From Microbacterium sp. CSI-V (GTDB lineage Bacteria; Actinomycetota; Actinomycetes; Actinomycetales; Microbacteriaceae), in the NCBI RefSeq assembly GCF_001984105.1, contig NZ_MTQM01000009.1, positions 620,001-684,000 on the forward strand: a stretch of 64,000 bases of DNA, in the 5' to 3' direction. The notes under the pieces were generated by a model that searched no databases, had not been told where the DNA came from, and saw only the letters and a program-made list of their open reading frames with translations. Within the stretch, counting starts at the first letter, position 1; every line of letters starts with the position of its first letter. Made by a program: the position numbers and the translations under genes. Of this stretch, positions 36,851 to 45,382 are shown one piece after another.

Positions 36851-36896
36851 GGCATCCAGGGATCGACGGTCCCCCGATCGAGGGAACCTGGATGCC
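36851..36896. promoter_or_regulatory. Candidate operator of the MmyB-type regulator/SDR pair
   Basis: GGCATCCAGG (36851-36860) and CCTGGATGCC (36887-36896) form a perfect inverted repeat enclosing a second symmetric core (TCCC-CCGATCGA-GGGA, about 36869-36884). It occupies the 101-base space between the two divergent starts. Confidence 0.6.
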
Positions 36897-36924
36897 ACTC
36901 GGCCCCCGAGCCGAGACTGACGAC

Positions 36925-37683
36925 ATGAACATCACCGGAAACACCGTCTTCATCCCCGGGGCCACGAGCGGGATCGGCCTCGCCCTCGCGGAGCGACTGG
37001 TCGCCGCCGGCAACACCGTCATCGTCGGCGGACGCCGGCAGGAGCGGCTCGATGAGATCGCCCGCACCCACCCGGGCGTCGACACCGTCCGCATCGACAC
37101 GGCCGACGCGGCATCCATCTCGGAGGTGACGCGCGAGGTGATCTCGCGGCATCCGGGGCTGAACACGCTCATCGCGATGGCGGGCGTCATGCGCGTGGAG
37201 GACTGGCGGGAGGGATCCGCCGTCCTCGCGACCGCCGAGGAGACCGTGACGACGAACGTGCTCGGCCCGCTCCGCCTCATCGCCGCCCTCCTCCCCCACC
37301 TGCAGCGGCAGCAGGAGGCCACGATCATGACGGTGTCGTCCGGGCTGGCGTTCGTCCCCCTGCGGGCGACCCCGACCTACAACGCGACGAAGGCCGCCAT
37401 CCACATGTTCAGCGAGTCCCTGCGGCTGCAACTCGAGGGCACGTCCGTGGCGGTGGTCGAGCTGGAGCCGCCGTCCGTCGCGACCGACCTGCTCCCCGGT
37501 CAGCGGGAGAGCTCGTTCGCCATGCCGCTGGAGGAGTTCGCCGACGAGGTCATGGCGATCCTCCGCGAGCAGCCGGACGCCACCGAGATCCAGGTCGAAC
37601 GAGTCGGGTTCCTCCGGCACGCCGAGGCGCGCGGCGACTACGCCGAGACGGTCCGGGCGCTCAACGCCGCCGACCCCCACTGA
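36925..37683 (+). CDS. SDR family oxidoreductase (DltE-like)
   Basis: A 252-aa classical SDR. It has the cofactor loop PGATSGIG, VIVGGRRQERLDE with Arg residues after strand 2 (suggesting NADPH), AMAGV in place of NNAG, the catalytic Ser in MTVSSGLA, and YNATKAAIH (Tyr, Lys). It carries the ELEPPSVATDL segment common in DltE-like members. It is divergent from and probably controlled by the MmyB-type regulator. The substrate is unknown. Confidence 0.92.
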   Translation: MNITGNTVFIPGATSGIGLALAERLVAAGNTVIVGGRRQERLDEIARTHPGVDTVRIDTADAASISEVTREVISRHPGLNTLIAMAGVMRVEDWREGSAVLATAEETVTTNVLGPLRLIAALLPHLQRQQEATIMTVSSGLAFVPLRATPTYNATKAAIHMFSESLRLQLEGTSVAVVELEPPSVATDLLPGQRESSFAMPLEEFADEVMAILREQPDATEIQVERVGFLRHAEARGDYAETVRALNAADPH

Positions 37684-37766
37684 CCTCGCGGCATCCCCCG
37701 GGCCGGGGACTGTCACGTCCGTCCCCTAGGGTGAAGGGAAACGACGATCATGGTCCGGGGGGCTTC

Positions 37767-38816
37767 ATGGGGATCGCACGCACATGGGTCTTCCCGATCC
37801 TGCGCCTGCTTCTGGTGGCGGTCATCGCCGTCGCGCTGATCAAACTGGCCTTCTTCCCGGACGGCCCGGCCGAGGCCGACCCGGCTCAACCGACCGGGAC
37901 GATCGTCGAGCCGCGCGTGCCCGTGACATCGGGCACGATCACCAACGACGTCGTGATCACGGCGACGGTGTCGGCCGATCCCGCGGTGCCTCTGAGATCG
38001 ACCGCCGGCGGGACCGTCAACAAGATCTTCGTCTCCCAGGGAGCCACCGTCTCGGCGGGCGACGTGATCTTCAACGTCAAGGTCCCGATCGAACGCGACC
38101 CGGCCGACAGCGTGGATGCCGAGGGCAACCCGAAGCCGGCGATCTTCCGCTACGAAGATGTCGTGGCGCCCATCGCGGGGACCCTGAGTTCCCTGTCCGT
38201 CATCGCAGGGCAGGAGCTCACCGTCGGAGCGGCCGCCGGGAACGTCGCTCCCCCGTCGTTCTCCGTCTCGGGCAACCTCGAGCCGGCGCAGCAGTACCGC
38301 CTCCTCAACCGCCCCGGCGACGCGTCGGTCACGATCACCGGGGGTCCGGCGGCTTTCACCTGCACGAACCTGCGCATCACGACTCCTCTCGCCGGCAGCT
38401 CGACGGACGAGTCCGCGTCGTCGGCGGGCGGCGGCGGCGCGGGATCCGGCTCGACGACGGGTTCGGGCACGACGGCGACGTGCGCGGTGCCGGGTGACGT
38501 CACCGTCTTCGCAGGCCTCGCGGCGGAGATGACGATCTCGGGCGGCAGCGCCGAGAACGTGCTCGTGGTCCCCACCACCGCCGTCCGCGGTGCGGCGCAG
38601 AGCGGCACCGTCTGGGTGTCGACCCCGGACGGCGCAGCCGAGGAGCGCGCGGTGGCCCTCGGCCTCACCGACGGGACTCAGGTACAGATCACCGACGGGC
38701 TCACCGAGGGCGAAGAGGTCCTCGAGTTCGCCCCGGGCGCGATGGCGACGACTCCGGACGGGTGCACCGCGTACCCCGACGGGTCGATGTTCTGCGAATC
38801 GGCTCTGCAGCCGTGA
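37767..38816 (+). CDS. Periplasmic adaptor-like subunit of a MacB-type ABC system
   Basis: A 349-aa protein with one N-terminal membrane anchor (FPILRLLLVAVIAVALIKLAFF). An HlyD/MacA-like beta-lipoyl region follows (STAGGTVNKIFVSQGATVSAGDVIFNVKV, VVAPIAGTLSSLSVIAGQELTVG), then a Ser/Gly-rich disordered insert near residues 210-235 and a beta-barrel/permuted domain (VLVVPTTAVRGAAQSGTVWV). ATG 37767 follows GGGGGG; TAGGGT about 35 bases upstream may be the -10. It heads a three-gene operon with an ABC ATPase and permease. Confidence 0.88.
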   Translation: MGIARTWVFPILRLLLVAVIAVALIKLAFFPDGPAEADPAQPTGTIVEPRVPVTSGTITNDVVITATVSADPAVPLRSTAGGTVNKIFVSQGATVSAGDVIFNVKVPIERDPADSVDAEGNPKPAIFRYEDVVAPIAGTLSSLSVIAGQELTVGAAAGNVAPPSFSVSGNLEPAQQYRLLNRPGDASVTITGGPAAFTCTNLRITTPLAGSSTDESASSAGGGGAGSGSTTGSGTTATCAVPGDVTVFAGLAAEMTISGGSAENVLVVPTTAVRGAAQSGTVWVSTPDGAAEERAVALGLTDGTQVQITDGLTEGEEVLEFAPGAMATTPDGCTAYPDGSMFCESALQP

Positions 38817-39601
38817 GCCTGCTGGAACTGCGCGAGGTCACTCGCACGGTCCTCCCGCCGGACCAGCCGGCGCTGACGATCCTGTCGGGCGTCGACCTCA
38901 CCATCGAACCGCGCGATCACGTGTCGATCGTCGGCCGTTCGGGCTCGGGGAAGTCCACCCTCCTGAATCTCCTCGGGCTTCTCGACCTGCCCACCAGCGG
39001 CGAGATCACGTTCGATGACGCACCCGTCCGCCGCCTGTCGACGGCGCGCCGCGACCGGCTGCGGGGCGCGGCGATCGGGTTCGTCTTCCAGCAGTTCAAC
39101 CTGCTGCAGGGGCGGACCGCCCTCGAGAACGTCACGATGCCGTTGCTGTACTCCAGCGGCCGAACGTTCTGGCGGCGCACGAAGATCGCCGCCGACATGC
39201 TCGACCTCGTCGGTCTCGGACACCGCCTCCACAGCATGCCCGACCGCCTGTCCGGCGGCGAGCAGCAGCGCGTCGCGATCGCGCGGTCGCTCGTGCGCGG
39301 GCCCCGGCTGATCCTCGCCGACGAACCCACCGGCGCCCTCGACCTCGACACGGGTCAGAGCGTGATGGAGCTCATCGACGAGGTCGCCGAGCGCACGGGA
39401 GCCGCCCAGGTCGTCATCACGCACGACCCGATGATCGCGCGCCGCGCCCGCCGGCATTTCCGCCTCGATCGCGGCATCCTCACCCCTGTCGACGACCCGA
39501 CGCTCGAACCGCGCACGCGCCGCGAGGTCCGCGAGATGGCACCCGCCGAGGCCGCCGACGTCGAGACCGATGTCGACGCCGTCGTCGGGGAAGCCGGCTG
39601 A
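38813..39601 (+). CDS. ABC transporter ATP-binding protein (MacB/LolD type)
   Basis: A 262-aa ATPase. Walker A GRSGSGKST (about 42-50), Q-loop FVFQQFNLL, signature LSGGEQQRVAIARSL, Walker B LILADEPTGALD and switch His VITHD are all intact. A charged C-terminal tail follows. The GTG start overlaps the adaptor TGA; its stop overlaps the permease ATG (TGATG). The three proteins form a tightly coupled MacAB-like export or mechanotransmission complex. Confidence 0.95.
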   Translation: MSLLELREVTRTVLPPDQPALTILSGVDLTIEPRDHVSIVGRSGSGKSTLLNLLGLLDLPTSGEITFDDAPVRRLSTARRDRLRGAAIGFVFQQFNLLQGRTALENVTMPLLYSSGRTFWRRTKIAADMLDLVGLGHRLHSMPDRLSGGEQQRVAIARSLVRGPRLILADEPTGALDLDTGQSVMELIDEVAERTGAAQVVITHDPMIARRARRHFRLDRGILTPVDDPTLEPRTRREVREMAPAEAADVETDVDAVVGEAG

Positions 39602-40887
39602 TGCGCGCGGTGTCGAGCCTCGTCGGCTCGCTTCTCGAAGCGTGGCAGGAGGTGCGGGTCCACCGCACCCGCGTGCTGCTGTCGCTCATCGGGGTCGCCG
39701 TCGCGGTGTGCTCGCTCACGACCGTCGTCGCCCTCGGCGCGATCGTCCAGCAGGCTAACCAGGAGATGAGCGAACGGCAGAGCGGCCGCCCGGCGAGCCT
39801 GAACGTCTCGGCATTCCGAAACGACGGCGAGATCGATCCGACGCGAATGGATGCCGCGTGGAACGACGTCGTGCAGCGCTACGGGATCTCGTTCGCGACA
39901 CGCGCGCAGCAGACGTCGCAGATGGTCCCGTTCGTCAGCGGGGTCGCCCAGGTCGCGACACAGGCGGTCGATCAGCCGTACGGCGAAATGCACCGCGTGC
40001 GGATGCTCGAGGGCGAGTGGTTCACCCCGACGGATGCCGAGCAGCTGGCGCCGCGACTCATCGTCAACGAGGTGTTCTGGGACCGGATGGGCCGCCCCGA
40101 TCTGTCCACCCACCCCGTCGTGGCGCTCGGCGGTCAGGCGGTGCCCGGCGCGGCATCCGGGATCCCGCCGGGAGGGACGACCGCGGTCGTCGTGGGGGTC
40201 ACGCCCTCGTCGACCTGGGACACCGAACCCTCGATGTTCATGCTCGCGGACCAGGCGGAGGCGGTGCAGGCGGCCGCGATCGGGCGCAGCGGGGCCGACG
40301 CGGCTGCGAGCTCACCGTACGGCGGGGCGCCGCAGTCGCAGTACGAGATGTGGGTGCCGCCCGAGCTGGCCGACCAGCTCGCGACGCTCGTCACGCGCGA
40401 CCTCACGGCGGCCCTCGGCGACGGCACTCAGGTGAATGTGAGCCGTCAGGACTGGGCCACCTACGGCGACGACCCGTTCCTGGTGACCAAGATGGTCGTG
40501 ATCGGCATCGCCGTGCTCGTCCTGCTCCTCGGCGCCCTCGGGCTGGTGAACATCGCGCTCGTGACGGTCAAGCAGCGCGTGCGCGAAATCGGTATCCGAC
40601 GCAGTTTCGGCGCCACCGCGGGGCGGGTGTTCTTCGCGGTGATGATGGAGAGCGTCGTCGCCACGGTCGTGGCCGGAGCCGCGGGGGTGATGGCATCCAT
40701 CCTCATCGTGCAATCGCCATGGCTGCGTGACCTCATCGGGCAGGGCATGGTGAGCGACTTCCCGCCCTTCCCCGTGGATGCCGCGATCACCGGACTGGCG
40801 GCGGCGACCGCCGTCGGAGCGCTCGCGGGTCTGCTGCCCGCGCTCGTCGCGGTGCGGGTGAAGGTCATCGACGCGATCCGGTACTGA
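39601..40887 (+). CDS. FtsX/MacB-like ABC transporter permease
   Basis: A 428-aa permease with the MacB topology. An N-terminal helix (VLLSLIGVAVAVCSLTTVVALGAIVQQ) is followed by a large extracytoplasmic domain of about 240 residues and three C-terminal helices (MVVIGIAVLVLLLGALGLVNIALVTVKQRVREIGIRRSFGATAGRVFF...). The VREIGIRRSFGAT segment is the conserved cytoplasmic coupling loop. The substrate may be a peptide, drug or lipid. A 15-bp-arm palindrome follows. Confidence 0.93.
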   Translation: MRAVSSLVGSLLEAWQEVRVHRTRVLLSLIGVAVAVCSLTTVVALGAIVQQANQEMSERQSGRPASLNVSAFRNDGEIDPTRMDAAWNDVVQRYGISFATRAQQTSQMVPFVSGVAQVATQAVDQPYGEMHRVRMLEGEWFTPTDAEQLAPRLIVNEVFWDRMGRPDLSTHPVVALGGQAVPGAASGIPPGGTTAVVVGVTPSSTWDTEPSMFMLADQAEAVQAAAIGRSGADAAASSPYGGAPQSQYEMWVPPELADQLATLVTRDLTAALGDGTQVNVSRQDWATYGDDPFLVTKMVVIGIAVLVLLLGALGLVNIALVTVKQRVREIGIRRSFGATAGRVFFAVMMESVVATVVAGAAGVMASILIVQSPWLRDLIGQGMVSDFPPFPVDAAITGLAAATAVGALAGLLPALVAVRVKVIDAIRY

Positions 40888-40911
40888 ACTCCCACCGGCT
40901 GGCGCGACGCT

Positions 40912-40957
40912 CGTTGCGCCTGGGCGACCCCCAAAAATCATCCGCCCAGGCGCAACG
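40912..40957. repeat. 15-bp-arm palindrome downstream of the ABC permease
   Basis: CGTTGCGCCTGGGCG (40912-40926) and its exact complement (40943-40957) enclose ACCCCCAAAAATCATC. Unlike the other long palindromes here, it lies between two same-direction genes, where it probably ends the ABC operon. Confidence 0.88.
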
Positions 40958-41000
40958 GGCCTGAGCACACGGTACTGAGACGCGAGTCCGATGTCCAGTT

Positions 41001-41019
41001 TTGGAATGCCAAGTTCCAA
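41001..41019. promoter_or_regulatory. Candidate autoregulatory operator of the TetR gene
   Basis: TTGGAA-N7-TTCCAA is a perfect inverted repeat in an unusually AT-rich leader 30 bases before the likely TetR start. Nearby TATCGA and ATATCGG may form further half-sites. Confidence 0.5.
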
Positions 41020-41048
41020 GTATCGAGATTGTGATGTTGAATATCGGA

Positions 41049-41831
41049 ATGAGTTCTTCAGGGTGGGGCGCCCCCGGGCGCAGCAGCAGACAGTCGGCGG
41101 ACGAGACGCGACAAGCGGCTCTGACGACCGCGCTGTCCATGCTGACGCAGTCGGGACTGACCGTCAGCCTGGAGCACTTGAGCATCGAGGACCTCATCCG
41201 GACGGCGGGTCTCCCCCGCAGCACCTTCTACCGGCTCTGGCCCGCCAAGGAACGGTTCTTCGCCGACCTGCTGGTCGAGTTGGCGACATCGTCGGAGTCG
41301 CACGACGCGATGTTCTATCCCGGGACGCAGGTGGCAGCCAACGACGTCATCACTGCCAACCAGCATCTGCTCGTGTCCCACGAGGGGCGCGTGGCGGTCC
41401 TGCGCGAGGCCGTCCGGGTCGCCGGTCGCATGAACTTCGAGCACTTCAGCGAGTCGGTGGGCTGGCGCACGCACGTGACGCTCGTCACATCGGCGAGCAG
41501 CCTCGCCGACGAGGACACGCGCTCGCGTCTGGTCCAAGCCTTGCAGCAGACCGAGAACATGTTCATCGCGCGCACCGCGGAGTTCTACGGCGCGGCCTTG
41601 AGCGGACTCGGATTCTCCTTCCTCCCCGGCGCTTCCGCGGAGCTGCTCGCCGGGCTCGGTGCCGCTGTCGTGGAAGGCCTCGCCCAGCGGCGTCTCGTGA
41701 ACCCCGATCTGGCCGACACCATCATCACGAAGCCGGGCCTCGACGGAGAACCCGTCGAATGGCACCCCGCCGCGCTCGGCTTCTGGGGCATCCTCGAGGG
41801 CCTCGTCGACCTCGAGCCGCACGAGAGCTGA
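41049..41831 (+). CDS. TetR family transcriptional regulator
   Basis: A 260-aa regulator. The DNA-binding domain is RQAALTTALSMLTQSGLTVSLEHLSIEDLIRTAGLPRSTFYRLWPAKERFFADLL (about residues 18-72). A long helical ligand domain follows. ATG 41049 (MSSSGW) is chosen; ATG 41034 would add five residues and is also possible. It stands alone after the MacB-like operon, so its target may be itself or that operon. Confidence 0.9.
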   Translation: MSSSGWGAPGRSSRQSADETRQAALTTALSMLTQSGLTVSLEHLSIEDLIRTAGLPRSTFYRLWPAKERFFADLLVELATSSESHDAMFYPGTQVAANDVITANQHLLVSHEGRVAVLREAVRVAGRMNFEHFSESVGWRTHVTLVTSASSLADEDTRSRLVQALQQTENMFIARTAEFYGAALSGLGFSFLPGASAELLAGLGAAVVEGLAQRRLVNPDLADTIITKPGLDGEPVEWHPAALGFWGILEGLVDLEPHES

Positions 41832-41983
41832 GGCGATCGACGACCGCCCTCACCGCCGGGTGCGCGTGTCACTCCGGACCCTGAGGCGACGGTCGAGGGG
41901 CTCGCGAGGTGAACACCGGGGTGAGCGCGCGGGGCCGCGAGCAGCGAGCCCCTAGGTTCGGGCTGTCCACCCGAAGGAGTCCC

Positions 41984-42913
41984 GTGTCGATCTCGCCCTC
42001 CCCCGCAGCCGCAGTCGCACCCGCGTTCCAGAGCCGTCGTCGACCCGAACGACGTCGCGTGCTGCAGCTCATCCTCGGCGTCGTCGTCTACGCGGTCTCG
42101 CAGGTGGCGATGACGGCCGGCGCCGTGCTGGTGTTCGGGCTGATGAGCTCGGGCGACGCGAGTGCCACGGTCGGCGAGATCCTCGCCGCCGCCGGTCCCG
42201 CGGCACCCACGGGGTTCCTCGTGGGTGCCGCGGTCAGCGTGCTCGGGTTCTTCCTCGTCGTGCGGTTCGTGTCCCGCCGCCGTGTCGCGGAGTTCTCCCT
42301 CCCCGGGGCGGGCCGCGAGTTCGGCTGGGGGCTGCTCATCGGTGTCGGCATCGTGGCTGCGGCCGTCGGCATCCTGGCCCTGCTGACGGTCTACCGCGTC
42401 GTGAGCGTCCAGGTGGGCCTGGGCATCGTGACGGGCCTGATGTTCGGGATCGGTCCGGCCGTGATGGAGGAGATCTTCTTCCGCGGATTCCTGCTGCGGA
42501 TCCTGGATGACTGGGTGGGCTCGTGGGGCGCGCTGATCGTCGTGAGCGTCCTGTTCGCGCTCGTGCACGCGCTCAGCTCCCCCGCCGGCCCGATCGCGGC
42601 TCTGTTCGTCCTCATCTCGGCGAGCCTCGCGCTCAACATGGCGTGGTTCCTCACGCGGCGCCTGTGGATGCCGATCGCCCTCCACCTCGGCCTCAACGCC
42701 GCGCAGGGTGCGCTGTTCGGTCTGCACGTCTCCGGCAACGCCACCGGACAGGGCCTGTTCACCGCCGACCTCGTCGGACCCGATCTGCTCACCGGAGGCG
42801 CGGTGGGCGGCGAGGGTTCGCTGCCGTTCCTCCTGGTGGCCCTCGGCGTGGGGATCGTGCTGACGGTGGTCGCGGTGCGGCGCGGTGTGATGCTCCCCCG
42901 CGTGCGGCGCTGA
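41984..42913 (+). CDS. CPBP family intramembrane metalloprotease
   Basis: A 309-aa protein with about eight membrane helices and the three CPBP (Abi/Rce1-like) motifs: VMEEIFFRGFLLRI (EExxxR), VLFALVHALSS (FxxxH) and IALHLGLNAAQG (HxxxN). These form the intramembrane glutamate/histidine site. AAGGAG at 41974-41979 sets the GTG start, rejecting a longer open frame from 41909. Roles range from peptide processing to protein maturation; the substrate is unknown. Confidence 0.92.
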   Translation: MSISPSPAAAVAPAFQSRRRPERRRVLQLILGVVVYAVSQVAMTAGAVLVFGLMSSGDASATVGEILAAAGPAAPTGFLVGAAVSVLGFFLVVRFVSRRRVAEFSLPGAGREFGWGLLIGVGIVAAAVGILALLTVYRVVSVQVGLGIVTGLMFGIGPAVMEEIFFRGFLLRILDDWVGSWGALIVVSVLFALVHALSSPAGPIAALFVLISASLALNMAWFLTRRLWMPIALHLGLNAAQGALFGLHVSGNATGQGLFTADLVGPDLLTGGAVGGEGSLPFLLVALGVGIVLTVVAVRRGVMLPRVRR

Positions 42914-42937
42914 TCGAGGGATTGCCCCCTACGACGA

Positions 42938-42967
42938 GGGCCCCGGATGCCGTGGCATCCGGGGCCC
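42938..42967. terminator. Bidirectional terminator hairpin (CPBP protease / azoR)
   Basis: A 14-bp perfect stem (GGGCCCCGGATGCC and complement) around a 2-base loop, between convergent stops at 42913 and 42983. It contains the recurring 16-mer (GGATGCC-GT-GGCATCC). Confidence 0.88.
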
Positions 42968-42982
42968 CGCGGGGACCAGTCC

Positions 42983-43639
42983 TCAGTCGGTCGGCGCGCC
43001 CTTCGACGCCGCGAGCTCGCGACCGTACGTCACCGCGTCCCCCTCGGCCTTGAGCTTGAGCGCCAGAGCGGTGTCGGCGAACGCGTCGAGCGCCGGGTTG
43101 ACCCCGACGAGCGTGAACGGACGCTCGACGACACGGAGGTCGAGCCCCCAGACGTCCTCGAGCACGCGGCGCAGCCAGCCGGTCGAGTGGTCCCAGCCCT
43201 CCTTGGGCGTCCCGGGTGCGTAGTTGCCGCCGAGCACCGTCACCAGCGTCGCGGGCTTGCCCTGCAGCGCCGTGCCCTGCGGGTCGATGCGGGGGTCGGT
43301 GTACGCGAGGTCGAACCAGGTCTTGAAGTGCTGCGAGACGCCGTAGTTGTACAGCGGGACGGCGAACAGCAGCGCCTCGGCGCCGATGAGCTCGTCGGCG
43401 AACGTCGTCGCGAGGGCCTGCGCCTCGCGCTGGCCCGCGGTTCGCTCCTCATCCGCGACGAATTTCGCCGTGACGGCGTCGGCCCACGCGGTCGCCGGAA
43501 CCGGTGCGGTGGCGAGATCGCGCCGCGTCACGCCCGAGTCGGGGTGCGCGTCGACCCATTCCTGCTCGACGAGATCGGCGAGCGACCGGCTCGCGCTCGA
43601 GGCGGGGAGGATGCTGGCATCCAGGCGGAACAGGGACAT
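42983..43639 (-). CDS. FMN-dependent NADH-azoreductase (AzoR family)
   Basis: A 218-aa flavodoxin-fold oxidoreductase. It has the N-terminal LFRLDASILPASSASRSLADLVEQEW (phosphate loop region), the LFAVPLYNYGVSQHFKTWFDLAYTDPR flavin-site segment characteristic of AzoR, and VTVLGGNY. It reduces quinones or azo compounds using NAD(P)H. It is divergent from an HxlR-family gene with a palindrome between them, so it is likely induced by electrophiles or quinones. Confidence 0.9.
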   Translation of the reverse strand: MSLFRLDASILPASSASRSLADLVEQEWVDAHPDSGVTRRDLATAPVPATAWADAVTAKFVADEERTAGQREAQALATTFADELIGAEALLFAVPLYNYGVSQHFKTWFDLAYTDPRIDPQGTALQGKPATLVTVLGGNYAPGTPKEGWDHSTGWLRRVLEDVWGLDLRVVERPFTLVGVNPALDAFADTALALKLKAEGDAVTYGRELAASKGAPTD

Positions 43640-43665
43640 GGGTCTCCAATCAGAAAGTGAGAGCC

Positions 43666-43680
43666 ACTCTGTAAAACAGA
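43666..43680. promoter_or_regulatory. Candidate HxlR operator
   Basis: CTCTGT-AAA-ACAGAG is a perfect inverted repeat in the 78-base gap between azoR and the HxlR gene. A TAGGCT -10 for hxlR lies at 43706-43711. Confidence 0.65.
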
Positions 43681-43717
43681 GCGACTAGCCAGACTGTAGC
43701 ACGGGTAGGCTGGAGGG

Positions 43718-44059
43718 GTGACGGAAAGTCCGGATGCCGAGATCAGCGCCTGCGATGCCGCGGTGACGCTCGCCTTCTCGGTGCTCGGCAAGCGCTGGAA
43801 CGGCATGATCCTGTCGTCGCTCGGCGCGGGCGCGACGACCTTCGTCGGTCTCCGCCGCGCCGTCTCCGGGATCAGCGACGCCGTGCTCTCCGACCGCCTC
43901 GCGGAGCTCGCGGCGACCGGCCTCACCGTCCGCACGGTCGACGCCGGCCCGCCCGTCTCGGTGTCCTACGACCTGACCGACGCGGGGCGTCGCGTGCTGC
44001 CCGTGCTGGATCAGCTCGGCGCCTGGGCACGGGAGAACCTGGCGCCGGCAGAGCGCTGA
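43718..44059 (+). CDS. HxlR family winged-helix regulator
   Basis: A 113-aa regulator: VLGKRWNGMILSSLGAGATTFVGLRRAVSGISDAVLSDRLAELAATGLTVRTVDAGPPVSVSYDLTDAGRRVLPVLDQLGAWA is a complete HxlR winged helix. An early CDAA retains the Cys (near residue 10) that acts as a sensor in quinone- and diamide-responsive members such as YodB/QorR. The GTG start lies six bases after TAGGCT. It probably represses the divergent azoR. Confidence 0.93.
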   Translation: MTESPDAEISACDAAVTLAFSVLGKRWNGMILSSLGAGATTFVGLRRAVSGISDAVLSDRLAELAATGLTVRTVDAGPPVSVSYDLTDAGRRVLPVLDQLGAWARENLAPAER

Positions 44060-44078
44060 CCCTCCCCGGGAACGAGAA

Positions 44079-44106
44079 CGGCGCCCCTCCCGAAGGAGAG
44101 GCGCCG
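44079..44106 (+). terminator. Terminator hairpin after the HxlR gene
   Basis: CGGCGCCCCTCC (44079-44090) pairs with GGAGAGGCGCCG (44095-44106) with one mismatch around CGAA. Confidence 0.75.
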
Positions 44107-44118
44107 CACGTTGTTCGG

Positions 44119-44191
44119 TGGACCTGAGGGGATTCGAACCCCTGACCTCCTCGATGCGAACGAGGCGCGCTACCAACTGCGCCACAGGCCC
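44119..44191 (-). tRNA. tRNA-Ala (CGC)
   Basis: The minus strand folds as a 73-nt cloverleaf. Acceptor GGGCCTG pairs with CAGGTCC, the anticodon loop is TTCGCAT (anticodon CGC) closed by CCTCG/CGAGG, and the T arm is GGGGTTCGAATCCCC. The CCA end is not encoded. Confidence 0.96.
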
Positions 44192-44269
44192 GGACAACTC
44201 CACAACACTATCACGCACCCCTCGCCCCGACCGACCGGGGCGGTCTCCCGGGCGTGCCGCGCCGAGTGC

Positions 44270-45316
44270 TTACTGACCCGACGCGCGACGCTGCAGCAGC
44301 TGGCGCACGTGGTCTTCGATCTCGGAGTCATCGACGTAGCCCATCGCCGCGTACGGCGATGCGGCGGCGGGGCGGGCGACCTCGATCGGCGTCGGGGCCT
44401 GCGCCTCGGCGATCTCGCGGGCGACCTGCTCGCGTGCGGCGGCGCGCAGAGCCTCGCGGGCGAGCTGCTCCTCGACGACCGCCGCAGCGCGCGAGCCGGC
44501 CGAGGCGACGAGCGGACGCGGGAGCTCCCGCGGCGTCCACGTCGGGCGGGGCGCTGGGGCGACCGCACCGAAATCCTGCACCTCGACCGCTCCGCGCTCC
44601 ACCGCGATCGCGACCGGTCGGGCGGACGCCCGAGCCGCGATGCGCGACAACCGCTGCAGCACGACGAGGGCGAGCACGACGGCCACTCCTCCGGCGATGA
44701 GCAGCACCGGGGCCGCTCCGAGGTACACCTGGATGCCACCGACCACCGCGGCCGCGAGGCCCAGGCCCGCGAAGGTCGTCGTGGCGAGACGGAAACGACG
44801 ACGTGCACGGGCGCGGCGGAGTTCGGGACGGGCGACGGCGGCCGCACGTTCGGCGTGTGCGCGTTCCACGGCGGCGGCCTGCTCGGCACGCGTCTTCTCG
44901 AGGGCGGCGGCACGCTCGGCCTTCGCGACCTCGACGGCGGCTGCGCGCTCGGCGCGGGCCAACTCGAGAGCGGCCGCGCGCTGCTCCTTCACGAGATCGC
45001 GGTCACGGGCCGCTTCCAGGCGGGCGACCGCCAGCCGGGCCTTCGCCTCGGCGAGATCCGTCTGCGCCTTGTGCGCCTGCACCTGACGTGCGATCTTCTG
45101 CTGCTGGTGGGCCGTGCGAGCGGTGAGCTCGAGGTGGACCTCACGCGGCGTCTCCGCGGTTTCCGCGAGAACACGCAGCGCCTGGTTCAGACGCACCGCG
45201 TTGCGCTCCGCCGACGTGAAACGGTGACGGCTCTGCCACGACGGGAGCAGATACACCAACCACAGCGCGACCGCGACGAAGACGATCACCCCGCCGCCGA
45301 GAACCTGTCCACCCAT
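44270..45316 (-). CDS. Membrane protein with hendecad coiled-coil repeats
   Basis: A 348-aa protein of unknown function. An N-terminal membrane helix (VLGGGVIVFVAVALWLVYLLP) leads to a long cytoplasmic helix with five 11-residue repeats of the type A-x-A-E-R-A-A-A-x-E-x (residues about 112-166). Two membrane helices (ATTTFAGLGLAAAVVGGIQVYL; PVLLIAGGVAVVLALVVL) and an Ala/Pro-rich tail ending in a helix (SEIEDHVRQLLQRRASGQ) follow. Eleven-residue periodicity indicates a nearly straight coiled coil. The ATG follows TACCGT by six bases. Confidence 0.8.
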   Translation of the reverse strand: MGGQVLGGGVIVFVAVALWLVYLLPSWQSRHRFTSAERNAVRLNQALRVLAETAETPREVHLELTARTAHQQQKIARQVQAHKAQTDLAEAKARLAVARLEAARDRDLVKEQRAAALELARAERAAAVEVAKAERAAALEKTRAEQAAAVERAHAERAAAVARPELRRARARRRFRLATTTFAGLGLAAAVVGGIQVYLGAAPVLLIAGGVAVVLALVVLQRLSRIAARASARPVAIAVERGAVEVQDFGAVAPAPRPTWTPRELPRPLVASAGSRAAAVVEEQLAREALRAAAREQVAREIAEAQAPTPIEVARPAAASPYAAMGYVDDSEIEDHVRQLLQRRASGQ

Positions 45317-45382
45317 GGCACAACGGTAGGTCACGACGAGGTCACACCTCGGCATCCGTCCGCGTGTCGCGCCCGCGGATCG

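Noticed and set aside
41909-41983. Longer N-terminus for the CPBP protease
   Set aside because: An AAGGAG ribosome-binding site points to GTG 41984, and the extra residues are charged and unlike the family.
44119-44191. tRNA genes as phage attachment sites (also 56894-56969)
   Set aside because: No integrase, flanking direct repeat or foreign composition was seen near either tRNA.
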